In this document: positions 10,701 to 19,096 of the stretch, one piece after another
How the letters are laid out: each line of letters starts with the position of its first letter
Numbering within the stretch: position 1 is the first letter of the stretch
Assembly: GCA_963973795.1 (NCBI GenBank)
Contig: CAXBAF010000014.1
Coordinates: 1-64,000 of the forward strand
DNA: 64,000 bases
From: UBA1926 sp002337215
Lineage (GTDB): Bacteria; Planctomycetota; Phycisphaerae; Phycisphaerales; UBA1924
Direction of reading: 5' to 3'
Made by a program: the position numbers and the translations under genes
The notes under the pieces: model-generated
Databases searched by the model: none
What the model was told of the DNA's origin: nothing
What the model saw: the letters and a program-made list of their open reading frames with translations, nothing else

Positions 10701-13700
10701 CTGGTCGCCGTCCTGGTCGAAGTCACCCGCGGCGATACCGCTGGGCCGATCGAGGGCAGGGACCTCCGGGTTGCCATAGAGCGGGCCGGGCGGGATCAAG
10801 CGGAGCGTGACCAGCCCCGAGTCGGTGATCCCATCGATGTCGGTTGGGACGCGGTCGGAGACGCCGAGCAGCACATCACCATCGACGAACGCAGTCGCAC
10901 GGACACGGAGCTCGACCGGGCCGAGCAGGTTGACATCGAACGAATACCGCCCCATCTCGTCGGTGAACGCAAGGCCGCCGAAGCGGGTCGCGGTGGTGAC
11001 GAGCGCACCCTCGGCGGGCGAACCGTCGGGATTGAGGATGACGCCGGTGACGGTGGTGGAGACTAGATCAGGCAGAACATCAACTCGCCGTACGGCCGTC
11101 GCACCTTGATTCGTTGCTCGAACAAATGCAGATCCCGCAGCCAACGCCGTCACCTCGCCATCCGCTGCAACGGTGAGAACAGAGGCGTTCGTCGACAGGT
11201 ACGACGTCCCTTGCGCACGAGACGCCACCGACTGCGTTGTGCCGTCTGAGAGGAGCACAAACGCATTCGCGCTTACCGACTCTCCAGGACGGACAACTGT
11301 GCTTCCAAGCAATATGCTGAGGCTCACAGGGAGCAGCTCAGGCTCATCTGTAGGATTGAATCTGGCGAAGACCGGCACCGAACCCGATTCAACAACATCA
11401 AAGAACTCTGAACGCCCGATGAAGTTGCCGAATCGCTCGTTTCGGATCACAACTCGACTGAGGCGATCCGTCACCGGAATCCCAGAAATCGAAAGCGAGC
11501 CGTCTCTTCCAAGCCCACTCGCGCGCCCATCGACGGATGCCACCCAACCCTCGAGAAACAGGGCATCAATGAATAGGTCAACCAAGGACCCGCTACCAGA
11601 CTCGATACTTTGCTCAGCATCTCCAAGCCAATCTAGGATTTGCTCAGTCTCACCGACGAGTGCAACTGCCGCCTCCGCGAGCGCAACAATTTTGTCAAGG
11701 GCAGGATCACCGGTGCCGCCCGGGATGGGCTGCGGGGGGTCGAGATCATCTAGTCTCTCTAGGATTTCACCAAGAAGAGACAGGACCTGCCTGATATTTT
11801 GCTCGGCCTGTAGGCCACCGATTCGAATCATCTCGAGTTGAGTTCGAAGGCGATCCACATCCTGCTGAATCAGTTGATTAGTTGGAAGAAGTGGACCACA
11901 GTCGGTGTGTAACTCGTTAAACCGCTCTTGCGCAAAGTCAATAGCAGCCTTTGCTGCGTCAATGTCCTGCTCCACTTGAAGATATGCGGCACGAACGCGG
12001 TCCAAGTCCTGTTGTAATGAGATGAGCGAATCTACGGTTACTCCACAAGCTAATATCGCCAAGCTACATCCAGCAACGGTTGGGCAACCAAGGACCGCAC
12101 CACCGACGCATGCCACCGGCCCAGCCACTCCCTGCAGGAAGATCGACCCAATACCCGGTGTCTGATCCGAGTCACGAACATCTATCCAATCACGCAGCGA
12201 CTGTCGAGCCGCGGATGTTCTCGATTCCGCGATCCGAATCGCAGAATCCATGGAAGCAAACAGCAGCTCTCTCTCGGCCTCCGAGCACAAGCACTGCTCT
12301 GTCAACACATCAAAGCAAGCGCAGTCATCAATCCCCCGACTCCCGTGATTGCCGACTCTCGGGATTGGACACTGATTGTCAGCATCACCGGTCGGCGGTG
12401 GCGGCGGCGCCCCACCACCCCACCCCGCGACCGTGATGCCAGACCCCGGCTCGCTCCGGATCAACGCTCCATCGACCGAGACCCGGGCCGTGCCCATGAT
12501 CTCGAACTCCGCCATGTCGTTGTTCCACTGGAGCAGCTCGAAGATCGAGTTCGCCGGCAGCCCCGTCAGGTTCGGCAGCTGCACCTCCATGGGCGGGTCG
12601 AACCGGGCGTTCTTGGGCGCGATCGTCCACGCGAGCGGGAATGCGTTCCCGTCCGGAAGCGGCATCGGTAATTCATCAAAGTGCACCTGGTTGAGCCGCA
12701 GCGTTTCCGGATCGCTCGGCGAGGGCCGCGTACCGTCCTCACGCGTTAGCGACCCGGCCCGGACGAGGAACCGGAGGCCCTCGATGCCCGCCATCGTCAC
12801 CTCGACATCCTGCGTGCCGTCGTAGAGGAACTCGTTGGCCGGGTCGAGCATGGGGAGCCAGACCGGGTCGGGCAGGCCGTTCGCGGCGCTATCGGTCAGC
12901 GTGAAGTCATACGCGACGAACGGGAAGGTCCAAGGCCGATCGATCGGCTCGCCGCCGAGCGAGGTCGCGTTGACCCCGTCCACCTTGAGATGGGCCGGCC
13001 CACCCGGAAGATCGTCATTCAGAGCATCAATCGGCAGGTGAGAAGCATCGAACGTAAACCGCCCATCTTCCCCGGAAAAGATCGGCCCGAGCACGGTCTG
13101 GGCCGGGCCATCCGGGAACTCGAGCGTCACCGTGAGCATCGCCTTCGCCCCGCCGATCGGGCGGTTGGCATTGTCGAGCACGAGCGCCGAAAAGGTGGTC
13201 GGTGCACCCTCGACCCGCTCGATGCCGACCGATGTGAATGTCGCCGGCAGCCCTGGATTGCCCGGGAACGACGCCTCGACCACGTTGATGCCTGGCGTGC
13301 GACCGGTGAGCAGTGTCGCGGTCGCCCGACCGTTGTTGCCCGTATTCACCGTGACAGACGAGGCACCGCCGGCGAAGAGTGCATCGTTGCGCACGACCGT
13401 GAATGTGACGGGTACGCCCGGCACAGGATTGCCGTCATCGCCATCGGTGACGAAGGCCGAGATCGGGCGAGGAAGCGGCGCCCCGGCCTCCGACCGCTGG
13501 TTGTTCATGTCGCCGACCAGAATCCGCTGAGGGGCACCGGCGGTCGTGCTGGCGCAGAAGTACGCCGCACCGGTCAGATCCCGACTCGTCACCGCGACAC
13601 GGTTGGCCCCGGCCCCCGCGGTGCTGCCGAGACGCATGTAGACCTCGGCGACGCCCGACATGTCGGTAAAGACCTGCACGCGGCGAGCACCGTTCTGTGT

Positions 13701-15455
13701 GTCGCCCTGTATCTCAGCGAGTAGACCATCGTTTCGCTCGACCTCGAACGTGACGAGTTTTGCGGCAAGGGGCATCCCGTCCGGGCGAGTGAGTTGCACG
13801 CGAAGCGGCTGTGAAAGCTCGGTACGAGCCGGCCCTTGCTGACCATCGCCCGAGATAACGGTGAGCAGCGGCGTGCCCGGCGGCGGATCGAATCGGGTGA
13901 TCTGCTGCTGCACCATCGTTGTGTTGCCGAGGACATCCGTCGCGACGATCTCGAGCGACTGGGCCCCGAGCTCGATCGGAAGGCCGGCAATAATGAATGT
14001 GCCGTTCGTGCCCGAGCCGACATCGACCTGAGCAGGCACGCCGTTGATCGTGACTTCGAGCCCCTCAACGCCGGCAAACTCATCCCCGACACGCCCCACC
14101 ACCGTCACCTGAGGCTCGATGATCTGGCTCGTGGGGGTCGGGAAGTCCACGGTTACGAACGGGGGCGACGTGTCGCGCACGACATCAACCGTGGCGGAGG
14201 CGCTGGTCTGTCCACAAGGCGAGATGCCACTGACGAATACCGTGGTGAGGATATTCTCGGTCACAACCAGTTCGGCCGAATAGCGGCCATCTACAACAGG
14301 TACGACTCGAACACCCTGGGGGCCGATCACCCGGGCGAATTCCGCACCCGGCGCATCACCCGCGATTGTCACTGTGGGCTGTGTGACGAGACGTTCAACC
14401 GGATCGATCGCGGGGATCGGTGCAGGAACGAGCCCATCCAACACGAGCGGTGTCGCTGGTGGGGCGAGGAGTTGCCCCGACAAATCAGCTATCGAGTTCG
14501 AGATACCGAGTCGGTATTCCCCGCAGCGTTCAAGAGGAGGGTCGAATCCGAATGTTGCGGAAGACCCATCCGCCGCGACGATGACCGAATTTGCCTCTTG
14601 GAGAACGGCATCAAGGTCGGTGACGAAGACATCAGTCCGGTCAACACGAGCGGGATCCACCGGCTCGCTGAACGAAACAGTGACCTCGGAGATGTCATCG
14701 AACACCGGATCGGCAGGGTCTGGGGAAATCGCTGTTATGGTCGGCGCCACACCATCATCAGTTGGCAGGAGCAAGCCAACGCCATTCGACCAGATCACGA
14801 TGTCAAGGACATTAATAAAGCCGTCCGCGTTCAGGTCCGCGAGCGGGTCATACAAGTCATCCCCGACCTCTAGCCCGATTGCAGTGATCAGTGCGACCGC
14901 GTCGGCCAGATCGATGATGCCGTCACGATTGGCGTCACCCTGCAATGCGCTCAGCTGAAACACCGCACGACCGCCCGGCAGGCCGTTTCCACTCGGAAAC
15001 AGCGGCTGCACTGGAGACAGTAACTCACCGTCAAGGAGATTCCCGGCCAGATCGGTCACGCTGAAGTCAACTACAACAGTTAGCACATCTGCGAAGACTG
15101 GTCCCGAGGAAAGCGACACAACCAGTTCGGCTGGATCGGGCCCCTGAGCAATTTCAAGAGCGAATTCTTCCCCGGTTTCGAGCGACCAACAACGAATAGC
15201 ATCCGAAGGTGATATCACCGGCTCGGTAAACCGAACGGTGAATGCCGAGATGCCTGATTGATCGACAACCCGGGCTCCCGGAGCAGGGTTAACAGCCAAG
15301 ACCCGCGGGGCGACCGTGTCTGTGCCCTGTATACCGGGAACAGGAGCAACAACCTCGGAGCGGTCTACGAACTCCGTTGCATCGGCACCCGCCGAAAGGA
15401 CGGCTAGGGCCGCCAGAGAACAACCGATCGCACGGACCCATCGCGTGTTCAGCAT
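7728..15455 (-). CDS. Giant mosaic exoprotein: dockerin, Ig-like, FG-GAP, HAF and dockerin modules
   Basis: A 2575-residue protein. The ATG at 15455 has GGGGAG 7 bases upstream. Residues 1-27 form a signal peptide (MLNTRWVRAIGCSLAALAVL...). A dockerin-like pair of EF-hand loops lies near 170-230 (GDANRDGIIDLADAV, LADLNADGFINVLDIV). Ig-like and bacterial Big-type domains fill about 240-1030. A cysteine-rich patch (DDCACFDVLTEQCLC) near 1040 leads into a hydrophobic segment near 1100-1140 and a helical, coiled-coil-like stretch to about 1290. A Big_2-like domain follows near 1375-1470. About 14 FG-GAP/VCBS calcium-loop repeats (GDFDQDGDQDLV type) occupy 1560-2240. HAF-type repeats (GTLGGRESNASAV) lie near 2385-2465. 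A terminal dockerin pair (ADLDGNGSVDASDAA, ADLNGDKAIDLMDIA) closes the protein. This architecture is typical of planctomycete extracellular proteins. No catalytic domain was recognised. Confidence 0.92.
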   Translation of the reverse strand: MLNTRWVRAIGCSLAALAVLSAGADATEFVDRSEVVAPVPGIQGTDTVAPRVLAVNPAPGARVVDQSGISAFTVRFTEPVISPSDAIRCWSLETGEEFALEIAQGPDPAELVVSLSSGPVFADVLTVVVDFSVTDLAGNLLDGELLSPVQPLFPSGNGLPGGRAVFQLSALQGDANRDGIIDLADAVALITAIGLEVGDDLYDPLADLNADGFINVLDIVIWSNGVGLLLPTDDGVAPTITAISPDPADPVFDDISEVTVSFSEPVDPARVDRTDVFVTDLDAVLQEANSVIVAADGSSATFGFDPPLERCGEYRLGISNSIADLSGQLLAPPATPLVLDGLVPAPIPAIDPVERLVTQPTVTIAGDAPGAEFARVIGPQGVRVVPVVDGRYSAELVVTENILTTVFVSGISPCGQTSASATVDVVRDTSPPFVTVDFPTPTSQIIEPQVTVVGRVGDEFAGVEGLEVTINGVPAQVDVGSGTNGTFIIAGLPIELGAQSLEIVATDVLGNTTMVQQQITRFDPPPGTPLLTVISGDGQQGPARTELSQPLRVQLTRPDGMPLAAKLVTFEVERNDGLLAEIQGDTQNGARRVQVFTDMSGVAEVYMRLGSTAGAGANRVAVTSRDLTGAAYFCASTTAGAPQRILVGDMNNQRSEAGAPLPRPISAFVTDGDDGNPVPGVPVTFTVVRNDALFAGGASSVTVNTGNNGRATATLLTGRTPGINVVEASFPGNPGLPATFTSVGIERVEGAPTTFSALVLDNANRPIGGAKAMLTVTLEFPDGPAQTVLGPIFSGEDGRFTFDASHLPIDALNDDLPGGPAHLKVDGVNATSLGGEPIDRPWTFPFVAYDFTLTDSAANGLPDPVWLPMLDPANEFLYDGTQDVEVTMAGIEGLRFLVRAGSLTREDGTRPSPSDPETLRLNQVHFDELPMPLPDGNAFPLAWTIAPKNARFDPPMEVQLPNLTGLPANSIFELLQWNNDMAEFEIMGTARVSVDGALIRSEPGSGITVAGWGGGAPPPPPTGDADNQCPIPRVGNHGSRGIDDCACFDVLTEQCLCSEAERELLFASMDSAIRIAESRTSAARQSLRDWIDVRDSDQTPGIGSIFLQGVAGPVACVGGAVLGCPTVAGCSLAILACGVTVDSLISLQQDLDRVRAAYLQVEQDIDAAKAAIDFAQERFNELHTDCGPLLPTNQLIQQDVDRLRTQLEMIRIGGLQAEQNIRQVLSLLGEILERLDDLDPPQPIPGGTGDPALDKIVALAEAAVALVGETEQILDWLGDAEQSIESGSGSLVDLFIDALFLEGWVASVDGRASGLGRDGSLSISGIPVTDRLSRVVIRNERFGNFIGRSEFFDVVESGSVPVFARFNPTDEPELLPVSLSILLGSTVVRPGESVSANAFVLLSDGTTQSVASRAQGTSYLSTNASVLTVAADGEVTALAAGSAFVRATNQGATAVRRVDVLPDLVSTTVTGVILNPDGSPAEGALVTTATRFGGLAFTDEMGRYSFDVNLLGPVELRVRATAFVDGDVLLGVSDRVPTDIDGITDSGLVTLRLIPPGPLYGNPEVPALDRPSGIAAGDFDQDGDQDLVTGSETGTQFRVHFNIDAADFAAETTINQGWTGPRNVLAEDFSGDGVPDIAITARDGNRMLLYRSNADSTFTNTQSIGTGLSPLGMAGSDVDGDNDIDLLVANSLNDSVFVYLNNGSGTFPTTPSFVLDTIRGPRSMRLADIDADGDDDLLVLGEIERGVAVHISDGVTGFGEATFYAIGGFPRAMTTGEFDQSPGVDIAVTDLLSDTVTLLLNDGAGLYSTGSLVAVGDGPEGIAAGDADGDGDDDLVIANSLAGTVSVLLAVGDGTFARADYNAGTGVRDIVLADLDVDEDLDIATTNTIGDTAGVLLNIGDGSYADDDVYPAPMTPRGIASGNINGDDFPDIVVSGQGDDSIAVLFSDGFASFESSAPIPVGVEPEGIATGDLDGDEIDEVIVANAGSGSVSILRSNGPVFPTLETLVAGASPRDVALGDLDGDNDLDLVVSNSGDGTIGVYLNDAGALTNIVTLMAQVQPRGLAIAELDGTPGADIAVVNAVSDSVQVFGGNGDGTFSAPQVYQAVDGAVGLIAVDVDGDGGTDIVTTSAASDRVSLFLSDLNGDFLPRRDIVVDGEPERVATEDVDLDGAPDLILALSGDDGVGVLVNGEGDVFGEFQARRFYGAGNVPTAVVADDFDDDGDIDIAAANTLDSTVSVLWNQRIAFDGELEGGIAGEIRAGSDDGLITPIPRRVEALSWTQVRALRSTDHRAHAGSAWAGLPAAADVDSAFTRFGGIEASAEVVSVRPATDGIAGSGSSEDLVNARGQRAINVERSDLSVAAGRAEPTGESVIFPGLGGGLAFATAIGEAGDVVGAAETADGSLVAFRVADGSTTPRPLGTLGGRESNASAVAGRGVVFGSSLDAYGNARAFMWSDLGGMLDLNEVPGLTAGLPADVRLVGVESASDTGLLTLAGQDDSGEWVRVDAVLRIRAADSADLDGNGSVDASDAALFIDVLASQDIAADLNGDKAIDLMDIAIFVGRYGSRADVLIGQ

Positions 15456-15979
15456 TCTTTTCTCCCCATCGCTTAGCGGAAAGGAGACTACTGATACAGC
15501 CCGCTTTAGTCAACACGATTCAGTCCAGAAACCATAACCCCAATGCCGCAAACATTCTACGAGCTTTTTCTGCCGACCACCTTCATCGCGGGGCTACCGG
15601 CTGACTCCAAGGTGGCCGGGCTTACTTGCGGGCTTCGTGGGGTCTCCTTCGGCCTCAGGAACGATCCACTGGACCTCAGACGCCACAGGATGAGGCTCAA
15701 AGCTCCATGACTTGAGATAACACGGTGACTGCTCGGCCGTGTTGATGGAGCGAAGGGTGATGCTTGCCAGCCTCTTTCGTATGCTCGCACCGACAACGGC
15801 CGAACCGAAAACGGCGTCGGAACACATCACTATGCGATCTACTGCGAGATGATGCGTCCTCAGACAGGACCTAACATGATCCATCGGATAGCCGGCAGGC
15901 CCCCGGCGGTTGGTCGGGTGTATCGCAAAATCTGCTTTCTCCGCCACGGCCGCCCGGCCCGGAGGAAAGGTAGCACGCC
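15456..15979. other. Intergenic region between the exoprotein gene and the island
   Basis: A gap of 524 bases separating divergent genes. It must hold the promoter of the giant exoprotein operon (leftward) and that of the HTH gene (rightward). A 118-codon minus frame (15594-15947) lacks recognisable features. No copy of the tRNA-Pro 3' end was seen by eye here, although this is the most likely left island boundary. GGAGG at 15961 lies 14 bases before the next ATG, a long spacing; an AGG at 15968-15970 has a better distance. Confidence 0.5.
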
Positions 15980-17566
15980 ATGAGCACCCGCGAATCGGAC
16001 GCCGCGCGTACAGACAAGTCGGATACTGCTTCGCGACACAGCACTCTAAAGCCTGACTCGCAAGGCGCGGCTGACCTTGTCGTACTTTTCATGGTTGCCC
16101 GCGACCTTGCTCAGATTCAATGCGACTACCCGAACGCAATTCCTGAGACCGACCACAGCGTGTGGGTCGAAGAGATCATGTCGCATGTCGAAGCGCTTTT
16201 GACGAATCCAGGCTTCGACGGCATCAAAAACCTAATGGAGTCATCGGCGATTCTTAAATTGGATATTCCGCACCGATTTGCCACGCTGATGTCTATGGCG
16301 ACGATGGCACATCCGGCGATGGCAGCGACCCATGACTCGCGGGATCATTTGCTGTCCGCGATCGATAAGACATTGGGTATTTGCCAAGAAACGGCTTCGG
16401 CGAACGTCAAGAACCAGATATTCCGCTTGACCAATATGATGGTCCAATCTTGCCGCTGCCCCACTGGCACTGATGTGAGTGAATTTGCTGAGGCGGCTCG
16501 ATTCCTGCAGATGGTCAACCGATATTGGCGGCTCGCCTCTGAACTGGTGAAAACCCAGACATCCTACCAGGTTGGCTTCAGTCCGCATCCGCTGTTACAC
16601 CTCATCGAGAACATCCGTGACCGGCTCAGGACGTGCTTCACACATCTTGTGCATCTAGATGGCGCAGCTGATGTTGGGCAGGCGTGCGACCAGCTCCTCA
16701 GTATGTTGACTGAGGGCGAGATTGACAATCTGTCCGTCGTCGAAGAATGGACGAACGGCGAACTCCGAAAGATCGAGCGTTTCCTTGCCCGCGCCAACAT
16801 GACACTCGGCGGCCGCGAGTACGCACTCACCGCGCCGGAGGTGTACTTCATCAAGCTGTGCGAACAGTTGATTGCGGAACATGACCGACGGATTCGACAT
16901 GCATGGAAGCAGATGCTTGCGAACGCTGATTCCATCGCGGCAAAGCAAAGCACTCCGAAACTACCTGCCCCGTCACAACCCGACTGCGCTCCACCCGCTG
17001 TAAACATCTGCAATTGGGCCGAAGGCGGCGAGGTATTCACTGAAGCGATTAAGGCGTCGGCCGCCTCGCGTTCGGCCCGCGAATCGGGGCGACCAACCAG
17101 TTCAACTGGACAACGGCCGCCCAGTCAGCAGGTGGCCAAAGGTGCGGATTGGCGCGACGTGCAGCGCCGACTCTTGGAAATTCGCGACCGGGGCGAGCCG
17201 TACACCAGCATTGCGAAACTCGCGACGAGGCTTGGCTGTGCCAACGCCACGGTGCAGAAGGCCATCAAGGACTCTGCCCAGCTCAAGGGCTGGCAGGCCC
17301 GGCATTTGGAGTCGAAGCGATCGCCAAGGGCGACGAGCATGAACGACGTCGTGACGGACAACGCCGAGCAGAGCCGCGAGGCCGACCCAGCGACGAACGC
17401 CGAACTGGATGATGTGGACGCCGTGTTCGCACGGCTGATCGAGGAAGCCAACCCCAACGAACGGGCCCAGCTCAATCGTTTCGATTCTGCCCAGCGCCGG
17501 AAGATGGTCTCGCTGCTGCAGGAAGATCCAGACAACTACGATCGACTTCTCGGTCGCAAACCGTGA
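15980..17566 (+). CDS. Unknown 528-residue protein with C-terminal helix-turn-helix, upstream of hsdM
   Basis: Starts MSTRESDAARTDKSD; mostly helical, soluble and without a signal peptide. I do not recognise the first 350 residues. Around residues 390-435 the sequence RDRGEPYTSIAKLATRLGC followed by ANATVQKAIKDS resembles a winged or resolvase-type helix-turn-helix. A polar linker joins it to an acidic tail (DDVDAVFARLIEEANP). Its stop is 45 bases before hsdM on the same strand, so it may be part of the restriction operon as a regulator or accessory defence factor (inference). Its base composition appears less GC-rich than the flanking core genes, as expected of acquired DNA. Confidence 0.75.
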   Translation: MSTRESDAARTDKSDTASRHSTLKPDSQGAADLVVLFMVARDLAQIQCDYPNAIPETDHSVWVEEIMSHVEALLTNPGFDGIKNLMESSAILKLDIPHRFATLMSMATMAHPAMAATHDSRDHLLSAIDKTLGICQETASANVKNQIFRLTNMMVQSCRCPTGTDVSEFAEAARFLQMVNRYWRLASELVKTQTSYQVGFSPHPLLHLIENIRDRLRTCFTHLVHLDGAADVGQACDQLLSMLTEGEIDNLSVVEEWTNGELRKIERFLARANMTLGGREYALTAPEVYFIKLCEQLIAEHDRRIRHAWKQMLANADSIAAKQSTPKLPAPSQPDCAPPAVNICNWAEGGEVFTEAIKASAASRSARESGRPTSSTGQRPPSQQVAKGADWRDVQRRLLEIRDRGEPYTSIAKLATRLGCANATVQKAIKDSAQLKGWQARHLESKRSPRATSMNDVVTDNAEQSREADPATNAELDDVDAVFARLIEEANPNERAQLNRFDSAQRRKMVSLLQEDPDNYDRLLGRKP

Positions 17567-17611
17567 CGCCCACCGCGTGCCCCGTACCGCATTGGAATTG
17601 GAACACAGTCA

Positions 17612-19096
17612 ATGATCACCGGCGAACTCAAGTCCAAAGTCGACCGCATCTGGGACACGATGTGGTCCGGCGGCATCTCCAATCCCCTCTCCGTCATCGA
17701 GCAGCTCACGTACCTGCTCTTCATCAAGCGGCTCGACGAGCTGCACACGCTCAAGGAGAGCAAGGCCAACCGTCTCAAGCAGCCGATCGAGGACCCAGTC
17801 TTCGCCCCGGATCAAGACGGCCTCCGCTGGTCCCGCTTCAAGCAGACGGCACCCGAGACGATGTTCGACATCATCAAGGACGAGGTCTTCCCCTTCATCA
17901 AGCAGCTCGGCACCAACAACGGCGACGGCGATCCCGAGGACTCGACCTACAGCCACCACATGAAGGACGCCATCTTCATGTTCCCCAAGGCCAGCCTCCT
18001 GGCCAACATCGTCGATCAGCTCGATGGCATCGACATGGCCGACCGGGACACCAAGGGCGACCTCTACGAGTACATGCTCGGCAAGATCGCCAGCGCCGGG
18101 CAGAACGGCCAGTTCCGCACGCCGCGCCACATCATCAAGCTCATGGTCGAGATGATGGACCCCTCGCCCAAGGACATCATCTGCGACCCCGCCTGCGGCA
18201 CGGCCGGCTTCCTCATCGCCGCCTCCGAGAACCTCGTCGATCACCACGCCGACGAGATCTACAAGACCGAAAAGTCTCGCCGCCGCTTCAACGAGGGCAC
18301 CTTCCACGGCTTCGACTTCGATCCCACCATGCTCCGCATCGGCAGCATGAACATGCTCCTGCACGGCGTTGAGAACCCTGACATCCAGTACAAGGACTCG
18401 CTCGCGCAGGCCGAAGCGGGCGATGCCGAGAAGTACTCGCTGATCCTCGCCAACCCGCCCTTCGCGGGCAGCCTCGACTACGAGTCCACCGCCAAGGATC
18501 TCCAGCAGATCGTCAAGACCAAGAAGACCGAACTGCTCTTCCTCGCCCTGTTCCTCCGCCTGCTGCAGACGGGCGGGCGGGCCGCGGTCATTGTGCCGGA
18601 CGGCGTGCTGTTCGGCTCGTCCAAGGCGCACAAATCGCTCCGCACCATGCTCGTCGAGGACCAGAAGCTCGACGCGGTGATCTCGATGCCCTCGGGCGTC
18701 TTCAAGCCCTACGCGGGCGTCTCCACGGCCATCCTGCTGTTCACGAAGACGAACTCGGGCGGCACCGAGCATGTCTGGTTCTACGACATGCAGGCCGACG
18801 GCTTCTCGCTCGACGACAAGCGGACGCCGCAGGAGGGCAAGACGGACCTGCCGGACATCCTGCAGCGCTGGAAGAATCGGGATAAGGAGATGGAGCGGGC
18901 GCGGACGGATAAGAGCTTCCTCGTGCCGAAGGCCGAGATCGCGGGCAACGACTACGACCTGTCGATCAACCGCTACAAGGAAGTCGAGTACGAGGCCGTG
19001 GAGCACGAACCGCCGCAGGTGATTCTGGAGCGGTTGGCGAAGCTGGAGGCGGAGATCGCGAAGGGCCGCGAGGAGCTTGAGGGGATGCTGCAGTGA
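17612..19096 (+). CDS. hsdM: Type I restriction-modification DNA methyltransferase subunit
   Basis: A 494-residue HsdM. It transfers a methyl group from S-adenosylmethionine to adenine in the site chosen by HsdS, protecting host DNA and forming the core of the restriction complex. Visible are the helical HsdM N-terminal domain (SVIEQLTYLLFIKRLDEL), SAM-binding motif I DPACGTAGF near residue 192, and the catalytic N6-adenine motif NPPF near 280. Length is normal for the family. The stop overlaps the hsdS start as GTGA, indicating translational coupling. The order M-S-R on one strand is a classic type I operon. Confidence 0.96.
   Translation: MITGELKSKVDRIWDTMWSGGISNPLSVIEQLTYLLFIKRLDELHTLKESKANRLKQPIEDPVFAPDQDGLRWSRFKQTAPETMFDIIKDEVFPFIKQLGTNNGDGDPEDSTYSHHMKDAIFMFPKASLLANIVDQLDGIDMADRDTKGDLYEYMLGKIASAGQNGQFRTPRHIIKLMVEMMDPSPKDIICDPACGTAGFLIAASENLVDHHADEIYKTEKSRRRFNEGTFHGFDFDPTMLRIGSMNMLLHGVENPDIQYKDSLAQAEAGDAEKYSLILANPPFAGSLDYESTAKDLQQIVKTKKTELLFLALFLRLLQTGGRAAVIVPDGVLFGSSKAHKSLRTMLVEDQKLDAVISMPSGVFKPYAGVSTAILLFTKTNSGGTEHVWFYDMQADGFSLDDKRTPQEGKTDLPDILQRWKNRDKEMERARTDKSFLVPKAEIAGNDYDLSINRYKEVEYEAVEHEPPQVILERLAKLEAEIAKGREELEGMLQ

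Noticed and set aside
15594..15947. 118-codon minus frame in the intergenic region
   Set aside because: No ribosome site, family pattern or consistent codon bias.
17609..19006. 465-codon minus-strand frame opposite hsdM
   Set aside because: Composition is valine/leucine/glutamate-rich in a way typical of the antisense of high-GC codons; hsdM on the plus strand has all its motifs.
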